A program made the translations under genes and the position numbers. Below the pieces are notes generated by a model. That model made no database searches and was not told where the DNA came from. It saw only the letters and a list, made by a program, of their open reading frames with translations. From Nocardioides sambongensis (GTDB lineage Bacteria; Actinomycetota; Actinomycetes; Propionibacteriales; Nocardioidaceae), in contig NZ_CP041091.1 of the NCBI RefSeq assembly GCF_006494815.1, positions 1,324,501-1,388,500 of the forward strand: a stretch of DNA of 64,000 nt, written 5' to 3'. Below are positions 1-7,482 of the stretch, one piece after another (position 1 is the stretch's first letter; the number at the start of each line of letters is the position of its first letter).

Positions 1-760
1 CGTAGTTGAGCGCCTCGCGACCCGGGTGCCCGACGCTGGTGGTGCCGGCGGTCTCCTTCAGGTCCCCGGCCACGACCTCGGCCTTCACCCGGATGCCGCG
101 CTCGATCAGCTCGGCGAGCGCCGGGGAGTCGGCGGTGATGGCGGCGGGGTCCGTCTCCTCGACGATCCGCAGGATCTCGGGGTCCCCGATGAAGCCGCAC
201 TTGATCACCTCGGCGAGCCCGGCGACCAGGTCGACCCGGGGCAGCGAGGCGAGCAGCGCGAGGTCGCACAGCACGCCGGCCGGCTCGTGGAAGGAACCCA
301 CCAGGTTCTTGCCGGCGTCGGTGTTGATCCCGGTCTTCCCGCCGACGGCGGCGTCGACCATCGCCAGCACCGTGGTCGGCACGTGCACGACCGCGACACC
401 GCGCAGCCAGGTCGCCGCCACGAAACCGCCCAGGTCGGTGGTGGTGCCACCGCCGAGGGTGACCACCACGTCGGACCGGGTGAACCCCTCCTCGCCGAGG
501 CCGTCCCAGCAGGCCGAGGCCACCTCGGCGGACTTCGCCTCCTCACCGTCGGGGACCTGGAGGACGACCACGTCGTAGTCGTCGAGCAGGTCGGCGAACG
601 GGTCGAGCAGGTCCTCCAGCGACTCCGGGCAGACGATCGCCACCCGCTGGGCGCCGGACGGGATCAGGTCCCGCAGTCGGTCGAGCACCCCGTGTCCGAC
701 CACCACGTCGTAGGGCGCGGCGGTCCGTACGCGGATCGTGGTGGGCGCGGTGGCGGTCAT
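1..760 (-). CDS. aroB: 3-dehydroquinate synthase (partial, C-terminus beyond window)
   Basis: Second step of the shikimate pathway: converts DAHP to 3-dehydroquinate, using NAD and a divalent metal in the cytoplasm. The visible N-terminal ~253 residues contain the glycine-rich NAD-binding stretch VVTLGGGTTTDLGGFVAAT, the PTTVLAMVDAAVGGKTGIN segment and NLVGSFHEP, all hallmarks of the family. The gene runs off the left edge, so about the last third is missing. The start codon ATG at 760 overlaps the stop of aroK (ATGA), so aroK and aroB are translationally coupled and co-transcribed with aroC and aroE. Identification is certain; only completeness is limited. Confidence 0.95.
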   Translation of the reverse strand, partial: MTATAPTTIRVRTAAPYDVVVGHGVLDRLRDLIPSGAQRVAIVCPESLEDLLDPFADLLDDYDVVVLQVPDGEEAKSAEVASACWDGLGEEGFTRSDVVVTLGGGTTTDLGGFVAATWLRGVAVVHVPTTVLAMVDAAVGGKTGINTDAGKNLVGSFHEPAGVLCDLALLASLPRVDLVAGLAEVIKCGFIGDPEILRIVEETDPAAITADSPALAELIERGIRVKAEVVAGDLKETAGTTSVGHPGREALNY

Positions 761-1290
761 CGGCGGATCAGCTCCTCGATCTCGGCAGCGACCGCGTCGG
801 CGTCGCGGCCGTCGGTGTCGACGGTGTGGGAGGCGCAGGCCTGGTAGATCGGTGTGCGCTCGTCGAGCAGCGTCTTGATCCGTCCCCGCACGTTGCCCAG
901 GAGCAGCGGCCGGGAGGAGCCGAGGCCGACCCGCTTGACCGCGTCGGAGAGCCCGACCCGGAGGAAGACGACCGTGCCGCCCGCGTCGACGTACCGGCCG
1001 AGTCGGGCGCGGGTGCCCGGGTCCAGCACCGAACCGCCGCCGAGGGAGAGCACGCCCGGGTGCTCGTCCATCGCGGCCGCCACCGCCTCCTGCTCGAGGG
1101 CGCGGAAGCGCGCCTCGCCCTCGTCGACGAACAGGTCGGCGATGGTGCGCCCGGTCCCCTGCTCCACGTCGGCGTCGGTGTCGCGGCACGCGACAGCGAA
1201 CCGTTGCGCCAGCAGCGCACCCACCGTCGACTTGCCGGCGCCCATCGGTCCGATCAGGACGACGAGCGGCCCGGCGGCCGTGCCGGCCAC
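757..1290 (-). CDS. aroK: Shikimate kinase
   Basis: Phosphorylates shikimate with ATP to shikimate 3-phosphate in the aromatic amino acid pathway. The 177-residue length is typical for this small P-loop kinase. The Walker A motif GPMGAGKST lies at residues 14-22, the shikimate-binding DTDADVE segment follows near residue 37, and the LGGGSVLD and SRPLL motifs of the substrate and lid regions are present. It starts with GTG one base after the end of aroC and overlaps the aroB start by 4 bp, so it sits in a tight aroC-aroK-aroB operon. No anomalies are seen. Confidence 0.96.
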   Translation of the reverse strand: MAGTAAGPLVVLIGPMGAGKSTVGALLAQRFAVACRDTDADVEQGTGRTIADLFVDEGEARFRALEQEAVAAAMDEHPGVLSLGGGSVLDPGTRARLGRYVDAGGTVVFLRVGLSDAVKRVGLGSSRPLLLGNVRGRIKTLLDERTPIYQACASHTVDTDGRDADAVAAEIEELIRR

Positions 1291-1291
1291 C

Positions 1292-2470
1292 TCAGCGGTA
1301 CCTCAGGGAGTCCAGGTAGCCGTTCACGTTGCGGCGCACCTCGCTGAGCGCGTCGCCGCCGAACTTCTCGGTGACCGCGTCGGCGAGCACCAGGGCCACC
1401 ATCGCCTCGGCCACGATGCCGGCGGCGGGCACCGCGCACACGTCGGAGCGCTGGTGGTGGGCGACGGCCTCCTCGCCGGTGGCGAGATCGACGGTGCGCA
1501 GCGCCCGCGGGACGGTGGCGATGGGCTTCATCGCGGCACGCACCCGCAGCACCTCTCCGGTGGTCATCCCACCCTCGGTGCCGCCGGAGCGGCCGGAGAC
1601 GCGGCGGATCCCGTCGACGGTCGGCACGATCTCGTCGTGGGCGGCGGAGCCCGGCGTGGCGGCCAGCTCGAACCCGTCGCCGACCTCGACCCCCTTGATC
1701 GCCTGGATGCCCATCAGCGCGCCGGCCAGGCGCGCGTCGAGGCGCCGGTCCCAGTGGACGTGCGACCCGAGGCCGGGCGGCAGGCCGTGCACGACCACCT
1801 CGACCACGCCGCCCAGGGTGTCCCCCTCCTTGTGCGCGGCGTCGATCCGCTCCACCATCCGCTGCGAGCCGTCGGCGTCGAAGCAGCGCACCGGGTCGGC
1901 GTCGAGCGCAGCGACGTCGTCGATGGTCGGCAGCGCGGTGCCGGGGGTGCGCACCCCGCCGATCTCCAGCACGTGCGACACGACGCTCGCCCCGGTGGCC
2001 TGTGCAAGGAAGTTGCTGGCCACCCGTCCGAGTGCGACCCGGGCCGCGGTCTCCCGGGCCGAGGCCCGCTCCAGGATCGGGCGCGCGTCGGCGAAGTCGT
2101 ACTTCTGCATCCCAGCCAGGTCCGCGTGGCCGGGTCGGGGGCGGGTCAGCGGGGCGTTGCGCGCCATCGCCTCCAGCTCGACGGGGTCGACCGGATCGGC
2201 GGCCATCACCTTCTCCCACTTCGGCCACTCGGTGTTGCCGACCTCGATCGCGACCGGACCGCCCTGGGTGCGACCGTGGCGGACGCCACCGACCACGCGC
2301 ACCTCGTCGGCCTCGAACTTCATCCGGGCCCCTCGGCCGTAGCCCAGACGGCGGCGGGCCAGGGAGTCGGCGATGTCGTCGGTCGTCACCTCGACGTGGG
2401 CCGGGAGGCCTTCGAGGATCGCAACGAGGGAAGGTCCGTGGGACTCCCCCGCGGTCAGCCAGCGCAACAT
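1292..2470 (-). CDS. aroC: Chorismate synthase
   Basis: Converts EPSP to chorismate, using reduced FMN. The 392-residue protein starts [12 protein letters not shown], the canonical N-terminus of the family, and has the conserved [13 protein letters not shown] segment and the [18 protein letters not shown] signature (seen as [14 protein letters not shown]). I chose the ATG at 2470 over an in-frame GTG at 2476: the GGGAG ribosome site is about 10 nt from the ATG but only 4 nt from the GTG, and family members begin MLRWLTAG. It lies between the interrupted prepilin peptidase gene and aroK, transcribed with them. Confidence 0.96.
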   Translation of the reverse strand: MLRWLTAGESHGPSLVAILEGLPAHVEVTTDDIADSLARRRLGYGRGARMKFEADEVRVVGGVRHGRTQGGPVAIEVGNTEWPKWEKVMAADPVDPVELEAMARNAPLTRPRPGHADLAGMQKYDFADARPILERASARETAARVALGRVASNFLAQATGASVVSHVLEIGGVRTPGTALPTIDDVAALDADPVRCFDADGSQRMVERIDAAHKEGDTLGGVVEVVVHGLPPGLGSHVHWDRRLDARLAGALMGIQAIKGVEVGDGFELAATPGSAAHDEIVPTVDGIRRVSGRSGGTEGGMTTGEVLRVRAAMKPIATVPRALRTVDLATGEEAVAHHQRSDVCAVPAAGIVAEAMVALVLADAVTEKFGGDALSEVRRNVNGYLDSLRYR

Positions 2471-2515
2471 GGGCACGAGTCTCCCACGGCGCCGGGGCCG
2501 GTCCCCGCCGCGGTC

Positions 2516-2782
2516 TCAGACGTGGGCGAGGACCTGCCCGCCGACCACCGCGACCACGCCGCCGAGCAGCAGGTACGGCCCGAACGGGACGTGCCGCCGG
2601 ATGGTGTGGCCGGCCCGGCGCATCGGGAGGAGCGCGAGCGCCCCGAGCACGGCGGCCGCGAGCACCGAGAGGATCAGCGTGGGCAGCCCGAACGGTCCCA
2701 GCGCCAGACCGAGCAGCGCGCCGAGGCGGACGTCGCCGAAGGCCATCACCCGCGGGCTGACCAGCCACAGCAGGCCGTAGTA
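2516..2782 (-). pseudogene. Prepilin peptidase (A24), C-terminal fragment cut off by the IS element
   Basis: This piece encodes the C-terminal transmembrane part of a type IV prepilin leader peptidase, including the second active-site region AFGDVRLGALLG (aspartate of the GD motif), followed by hydrophobic helices. It is separated from the N-terminal part by the insertion sequence. The first 106 bp of the fragment (2677-2782) duplicate the end of the other fragment (4447-4552). If the IS and one repeat copy are removed, the two parts join in frame to a 238-residue protein. In this state the fragment has no proper start, so it should be non-functional. Confidence 0.9.
2677..2782. repeat. 106-bp direct repeat, left copy (target-site duplication)
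   Basis: Bases 2677-2782 are identical to 4447-4552 and abut the IS exactly. The matching stretch ends where the inverted-repeat termini of the IS begin, so it is a target-site duplication of unusual length rather than a gene duplication. Confidence 0.95.
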
Positions 2783-2796
2783 CCTGACTTGCACAG
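2783..2796 (+). repeat. IS left terminal inverted repeat
   Basis: The 14 bases cctgacttgcacag match the reverse complement of the right end at 13 of 14 positions and directly follow the 106-bp duplication. Confidence 0.85.
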
Positions 2797-2889
2797 GTCG
2801 GGCGTGATTCTGGGGCCGGCTCAGCGTTTGCGCTGGTCAGGGCCGGTGCGGGTGTCGGTGGTGACACACTAAGCGGCTACGTTTCCGGG

Positions 2890-4430
2890 GTGGTGTTCCT
2901 GCGGAAGGTGAAGACGGCCTCGGGCGCGACGGCCGTGCAGATCGCCCGCCGGGAACATCGACGCGACGTCGTCATCGAGCATTTGGGTTCCGCGCACACC
3001 GAAGCCGAGCTCGCGGCGTTGATGCAGGTCGGGCGCCGCAAGATCGAGGAAGGCCAAGGCGTTCTCGACCTCGGACTGGAGCCCGAGCAGGATCCGCGCG
3101 CCACGATCGTGCAGGCCAAGGCCTCGCGGCTGCTGGTCGCGGTCATCGAGTCGGCGTGGCAGACATTGGGGTTCGGTGTGATCAACGACGAGGCGTTCTT
3201 CCAGCTCGTGCTGGCCCGGATCGTCGAGCCGACGTCGATGCTGGATGCCGGGCGGGTGCTGAGCGAGCTCGGCCTCACGCCTGCGCACCGCAACACCTTC
3301 AGCGCCACCCTGCGCCGTGCCGGACAGCGCGGCTACCGCGACCAGATCGCGGCCGCCTGCTTCCGCGATGCCACCGCGTGGGGTGACGTGTCGCTGTGTC
3401 TCTATGACGTGACGACGCTGTACTTCGAGGCCGAGAAGGAAGACGACCTCAGGAAGGTCGGCTACTCCAAAGAACGCCGTGTCGATCCCCAGGTCGTCGT
3501 CGGGCTCCTGGTCGACCGGCGCGGTTTCCCGCTCGAGATCGGCTGTTTCGAGGGCAACAAGGCCGAGACGCTCACGATGATCCCGATCATCAAGGCCTTC
3601 CAGAAGCGCCACGGCGTGAGCGACATGGCTGTCGTCGCTGATGCCGGGATGCTGTCCGCGACCAACCTGCGCGAACTCGACCAAGCCGGTCTGCGGTTCA
3701 TCGTCGGCTCCCGGGTGACCAAGGCGCCGGTCGATCTGGAGTCCCACTTCCGCTGGCACGGCGACGCCCTCAGCGACGGGCAACTCATCGACACGATCAC
3801 CCGAAGAACCGACGCAGCATCGAGAACGACACGAAGAAGAAGCGCGAGCCGGTCTGGGACCCGGAACAGCACCCGGGATCCTGGCGGGCGGTGTGGGCCT
3901 ACTCGGCCAAACGCGCCGCCCGTGACGGCAAGACGCTGACCCTGCAGGAGAACCGCGCCAAGGAAGTCATCGCGGGCGAGAAGACCGCCCGGACACCGCG
4001 GTTCGTCAAGACCACCAACGGCACCAAGACACTCGATGAGGCGTCCTTGACGCGGGCACGTCGGCTGGTCGGGCTGAAGGGCTACGTCACCAACATCCCC
4101 GCAGGCGTGATGGACCCCGACGAGGTCATCGGCAGCTACCACGACCTGTGGCGCGTTGAGCAGTCGTTCCGGATGTCCAAGACCGACCTACGCGCCCGGC
4201 CGATGTTCCACCACAAGCGCGAATCGATCGAAGCCCACCTCACCATCGTGTTCGCCGCGCTCGCCGTCGCGCGCTACCTCCAGCAACGCAGCGGCGTCAG
4301 CATCAAGAAGCTCGTCCAGACCCTGCGCCCGCTGCAGGAGATCACAGTCAGCGTCGCCGGCCAGTCGATCGCCGCCCAACCACAGATCCCGCCCGAGGCC
4401 CAAGAACTCATCGACCGCGTGACCCACTAA
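2890..4430 (+). pseudogene. IS1634-family DDE transposase, frame broken by one base
   Basis: Encodes the DDE/IS4-superfamily transposase that would catalyse movement of the element. A first frame from GTG 2890 gives about 304 family-like residues, including SLCLYDVTTLYFE (first catalytic Asp) and VVADAGMLSATN (second Asp). It then breaks at the CCC run 3800-3802. The next frame resumes as PKNRRSIENDTKKKREPVW and carries the DLWRVEQSFRMSK glutamate motif to the TAA at 4430. Adding one C restores a 513-residue protein of family length. The break could be a true inactivating deletion, a sequencing error, or, less likely, a -1 programmed frameshift; no classical A-rich slippery heptamer is seen there. 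Confidence 0.88.
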
Positions 4431-4432
4431 GT

Positions 4433-4446
4433 CTGTGCAACTCAGG
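4433..4446 (-). repeat. IS right terminal inverted repeat
   Basis: Read inward on the minus strand this is cctgagttgcacag, matching the left end at 13 of 14 positions. It lies 2 bases after the transposase stop codon and abuts the right 106-bp repeat. Confidence 0.85.
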
Positions 4447-4552
4447 GCGTGGGCAGCCCGAACGGTCCCAGCGCCAGACCGAGCAGCGCGCCGAGGCGGA
4501 CGTCGCCGAAGGCCATCACCCGCGGGCTGACCAGCCACAGCAGGCCGTAGTA
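4447..4552. repeat. 106-bp direct repeat, right copy (target-site duplication)
   Basis: Identical to 2677-2782. It codes for the internal end of the N-terminal prepilin peptidase fragment (GLLWLVSPRVMAFGDVRL region). Confidence 0.95.
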
Positions 4553-5002
4553 GCCACCGACCAGGACGAACCCGAGCGCGGCCAGGCCCAGCACCCGGGG
4601 ATCGGACCGGGTCAGCGCCGCGACCCCCTCGATGGCCAGCACCACAGCGGCGGTGGGCCAGATCAGGCGGCTGGGCAGGTACCAGGTCACGTAGTCGACC
4701 ACTGCCAGCACCAGGCCCGGCAGCAGCATCGCCAGCAGCCAGGCCAGCGCCGGCGTCCAGCCGAGCACCGCACCGAGTGCGGTGCCGACCGCCGCGCCGG
4801 CCACCGCGCACCCCGCGGCCAGGCCGCGTCTGCCGGCCAGCTCGACGTAGGGCACCTTCGCCGGGAAGTCGTCCGGGTCCTCGGCGGGGTCCGGCGGCGG
4901 CTCCGGCAGCCTCCGGATCACCGCGGGCGCGGCCAGGCCGGAGACGACGCCGACCACGGCGCCGAGTACGGCCGCCCCCAGGTGCCAGTCGATGCCGGTC
5001 AC
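4447..5002 (-). pseudogene. Prepilin peptidase (A24), N-terminal fragment
   Basis: N-terminal 185 codons of a short-form type IV prepilin leader peptidase, a polytopic membrane aspartic protease that trims prepilin-like precursors (Tad/Flp or competence-type pili in actinobacteria). The first catalytic Asp is in the AVVDYVTWYLPSRL segment and the second active-site motif FGDVRL is just before the break. Several hydrophobic helices are visible from residue ~8 on. The GTG start at 5002 lies 1 base after the aroE stop, so the gene belonged to the aroE-aroC operon. The IS interrupts it after the 106-bp repeat; the pilin substrates are not in this window. Confidence 0.9.
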
Positions 5003-5003
5003 C

Positions 5004-5849
5004 TCAGCGCCGGGCCGGATCCGCGGAGCGTTCTCGCAGCGCCGTCTCGCCTGCGGCCCGCATCGCGGGAAGCGGCCCCGGCCGTCCGGTGAACATCTCG
5101 AACTGGAGCACCGCCTGGTGCACGAGCAGGTCGAGACCGGTGACCACCGGGCCGGGGTGGGCGGCCGCCAACGGGGTCGGCCACGGGTCGTAGACCGCCT
5201 CGAACAGCACCGGCACCGAGGCGAAGCGCGCGACCAGGTCCGCGCTCTGTGCGGCCGCGGGGACGGTGGAGACCACGACCTCCTCCCGCGCCGGCCGGTA
5301 GCCGGCCAGCTCGACAGCGGCCACGTCGACATCGCTGGGGTGGCGGCGGATCGCGGCCACCGTCTCCTCGGCGCGGTCGGCGTCACGGACTGCGACCCGG
5401 ATCCGGCGCGCACCCAGCTCGGCCAGGGCGAGTGCGGTCGACGCGGCGGTGGCGCCGCCGCCCAGCACCACACCGGCGGTCACCGGGCCGGCATACCGCT
5501 CCCGGATCGCCGCGACGGCACCGGGCAGATCGGTGTTGTCGGCGTGCCAGGCGCCACCGCTGCCGGTCCCGCGCACCAGGGTGTTCGCACCGCCGGCGAG
5601 CAGTGCCCGGTCCGTCGCGGTGGTCGCCAGGTCCAGCGCCTCCCGCTTCAGCGGTGCGGTGACCGAGAGGCCGCGCCAGTCCGCGCCGAGACCGGCCACG
5701 TGGGCGGCCAGCCGGCCGGCGGCGACCCGGCGGGCGTCGTACGACGCGGTGAGGGCCAGCGCGGCGTAGCCGGCGTTGTGCAGGGCCGGTGAGAGCGAGT
5801 GCGCGATCGGGTCACCGACCACCCCGCATCGCAGTGGCTCAGCACTCAT
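5004..5849 (-). CDS. aroE: Shikimate dehydrogenase
   Basis: Reduces 3-dehydroshikimate to shikimate with NADPH. The 281-residue protein starts MSAEPLRCGVVGDPIAHSLSP, the shikimate-binding N-terminus. The catalytic lysine is in LSVTAPLKREAL and the paired aspartate in HADNTDLPG. The nucleotide-binding loop is GGGATAAST (a GGGxTA-like form with Thr, slightly degenerate from GGGGAA). The C-terminal HQAVLQFEMFTG helix is present. An in-frame upstream extension exists, but the ATG at 5849 matches the family start and lies within the end of mltG (11-bp overlap), so translation is coupled to mltG. Confidence 0.93.
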   Translation of the reverse strand: MSAEPLRCGVVGDPIAHSLSPALHNAGYAALALTASYDARRVAAGRLAAHVAGLGADWRGLSVTAPLKREALDLATTATDRALLAGGANTLVRGTGSGGAWHADNTDLPGAVAAIRERYAGPVTAGVVLGGGATAASTALALAELGARRIRVAVRDADRAEETVAAIRRHPSDVDVAAVELAGYRPAREEVVVSTVPAAAQSADLVARFASVPVLFEAVYDPWPTPLAAAHPGPVVTGLDLLVHQAVLQFEMFTGRPGPLPAMRAAGETALRERSADPARR

Positions 5850-6969
5850 CGCTGTTCCGGCAGTACTCCTGCACCTCGGCGACGTTGGCCTGGTGGTCCG
5901 CGTAGTTGTCCGCGAACAGGGTGCCGCCGTTCTCGAAGTCGGCGACGAAGTAGAGCCAGTCACCGTCCGCCGGGTTGAGCGCCGCGTCGATCGTGGCGCG
6001 CCCCGGCGAGCCGATCGGGCCCGGCGGGAGCCCGGTGTGGCGATAGGTGTTGTACGGCGAGTCGCTGGCGCGCTCCTCGTCGGTGGTCCACACGTCGCCC
6101 TCGCGCTGGCTGGCGTAGGCGGCGGTGGAGTCCATCTGCAGCGGCATCCCGTCGTCGAGACGGTTGTAGATCACCCGGGCGACCTTGGGGTAGTCCTGCT
6201 CCCGGTTGACCTCGCGCTCGATGATGCTGGCGACCGTCATCACCTCGTGCACGGTGAGCCCGAGACGGCCGGCCCCCTGCTCGATCTTCAGCTCCTCCTC
6301 CACGGCGACGGTCTGGTCGACCATCTCGCTGAGCAGGCTGCGCGGGGTGGAGTCCGCGGTGATCTCGTAGGTGGCCGGGAACAGGTACCCCTCGGGGTTG
6401 CCGTCCGCCTCGGCCGGGAGCCCGATCCGGTCGGGGTTGTCGAGCAGACGGGTCAGCTCCTTGGCGGTGAAGTCGGACTTGTCCACGATCGCCTCGACGA
6501 TCTGCCCGACCCTCGCACCCTCCGGCACGGTCACCGTGTTGCCCGCGCCGACGTTGGCCGGGTCGGCGAGGTGGGCGACCGCGTCGGCCGCGCTCATCTG
6601 CTTCTTCAGGACGTACGAGCCGGCCTGGATGCCCTGGGCGTCGGGGTTGGCCGACGCCGCGTCGACGAACGCCTCCGCGGAGGCGACGACGTCGAGCTCG
6701 GCGAGCTCGTCGCCCATCGCGGGGATGGACTCGCCGGGCTCGATCACGACGCTGACCTTGCCGGAGCCCGGCCCCGGGTAGTCCTCCGGTGCGGCGAACA
6801 TCTCCCGGACCTCGTCCAGGCCCTTGGGCACGAAGTAGGCCAGTAGCGCGGCGAAGATCGCCGCCACCACGAGCACCGGCAGGCAGCCGGAGCGCCGCTT
6901 CGTGCCGCGGCGGCGACCGCCCTCGACGGGGGTGTCGGCCCGCTCCATCGGCAGGACCGGCTCAGTCAT
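5839..6969 (-). CDS. mltG: Endolytic murein transglycosylase MltG (YceG-like)
   Basis: Cleaves nascent glycan strands at the outer face of the membrane and so sets peptidoglycan chain length. The 376-residue protein has a basic cytoplasmic N-terminus, one transmembrane helix at residues ~30-48, a LysM-like region around 75-130, and the YceG catalytic domain. The catalytic glutamate lies in VASIIEREV (Glu251), and the SPYNTYRHTGLPPGPI motif is near residue 320. It begins with ATG after a GGAG site, overlaps the end of ruvX by 8 bp, and precedes aroE. The ruvX-mltG-aroE order is standard in actinobacteria. Confidence 0.95.
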   Translation of the reverse strand: MTEPVLPMERADTPVEGGRRRGTKRRSGCLPVLVVAAIFAALLAYFVPKGLDEVREMFAAPEDYPGPGSGKVSVVIEPGESIPAMGDELAELDVVASAEAFVDAASANPDAQGIQAGSYVLKKQMSAADAVAHLADPANVGAGNTVTVPEGARVGQIVEAIVDKSDFTAKELTRLLDNPDRIGLPAEADGNPEGYLFPATYEITADSTPRSLLSEMVDQTVAVEEELKIEQGAGRLGLTVHEVMTVASIIEREVNREQDYPKVARVIYNRLDDGMPLQMDSTAAYASQREGDVWTTDEERASDSPYNTYRHTGLPPGPIGSPGRATIDAALNPADGDWLYFVADFENGGTLFADNYADHQANVAEVQEYCRNSDEC

Positions 6970-7477
6970 GGGTCTCCTCGGTGACGTGGGGGTCGTGCGA
7001 GTCGTCAGGGTCGTCAGGGTCGTGGCCGGGTCGGCCGACCAGCTCGCCGGGCGGGCGCCCGGTGGCGCGCTCGGTGTCCAGCGCGTGCTGCAGGATCACC
7101 ACGGCAGCTGCCTGGTCGATCACCGCGCGCCGGCTGGCTCCCTTGCGCTGGTCGCGCAGCATAGCCTCCGCGCTCACCGTGGTGAGCCGCTCGTCGACCA
7201 GGCGCACCGGCACCGGAGCGATCCGCTCCGCGAGCCGGGCGGCGAGAGCGCGGACCTTGAGCGCCGCGGGGCCCTCGGCGCCCGAGAGCGACCGGGGCAG
7301 GCCCATCACCACCTCGACGGCCTCCTCGGACCGGACCAGCTGGCCGAGGCGGCGCAGGTCGCCCTTCCCGCGGCGCACCGTCTCGACCGGGGTGGCGATC
7401 ATCCCCGAGGGGTCGCATCGGGCGACCCCGATCCGGGCGTCGCCGGGATCCACGCCGAGACGCACGCCGTGGCGCAC
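6962..7477 (-). CDS. ruvX: Putative pre-16S rRNA nuclease / Holliday junction resolvase-like YqgF
   Basis: RNase H-fold nuclease of the YqgF family, implicated in maturation of the 16S rRNA 5' end. The 171-residue protein starts with GTG at 7477 (reading MRHGVRLGVDPGDARIGVA), with the first catalytic Asp in GVDPGDARIG. VVMGLPRSLSG, VDERLTTVSA and DQAAAVVILQ follow in family order. The frame is open upstream, but those residues are low-complexity shadow of alaS. After frame correction, alaS ends 5 bases before this GTG. The C-terminal tail is Asp/His-rich and unconserved. Confidence 0.92.
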   Translation of the reverse strand: MRHGVRLGVDPGDARIGVARCDPSGMIATPVETVRRGKGDLRRLGQLVRSEEAVEVVMGLPRSLSGAEGPAALKVRALAARLAERIAPVPVRLVDERLTTVSAEAMLRDQRKGASRRAVIDQAAAVVILQHALDTERATGRPPGELVGRPGHDPDDPDDSHDPHVTEETHD

Positions 7478-7482
7478 CGGCG

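Larger units (their letters stand above)
2783..4446 (+). mobile_element. IS1634-family insertion sequence, 1,664 bp
   Basis: The element is bounded by imperfect 14-bp inverted repeats: cctgacttgcacag at the left and, read inward on the other strand, cctgagttgcacag at the right (13 of 14 match). It carries one transposase gene on the plus strand, currently with a one-base frame break. It inserted into a prepilin peptidase gene and is flanked by a 106-bp direct repeat. IS1549 of Mycobacterium smegmatis, a relative in the same family, is known for exceptionally long target duplications, which fits. The element appears recent because the two flanking repeats are still identical. Confidence 0.93.

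Noticed and set aside
3790..3810. Programmed -1 frameshifting in the IS1634-type transposase
   Set aside because: The classical slippery heptamer is missing, family members are usually read in one frame, and the same C-run loss pattern occurs in housekeeping genes.
2677..4552. 106-bp repeats seen as a gene duplication
   Set aside because: The copies end exactly at the IS termini and lie in one reading frame of a split gene, which fits a target duplication.
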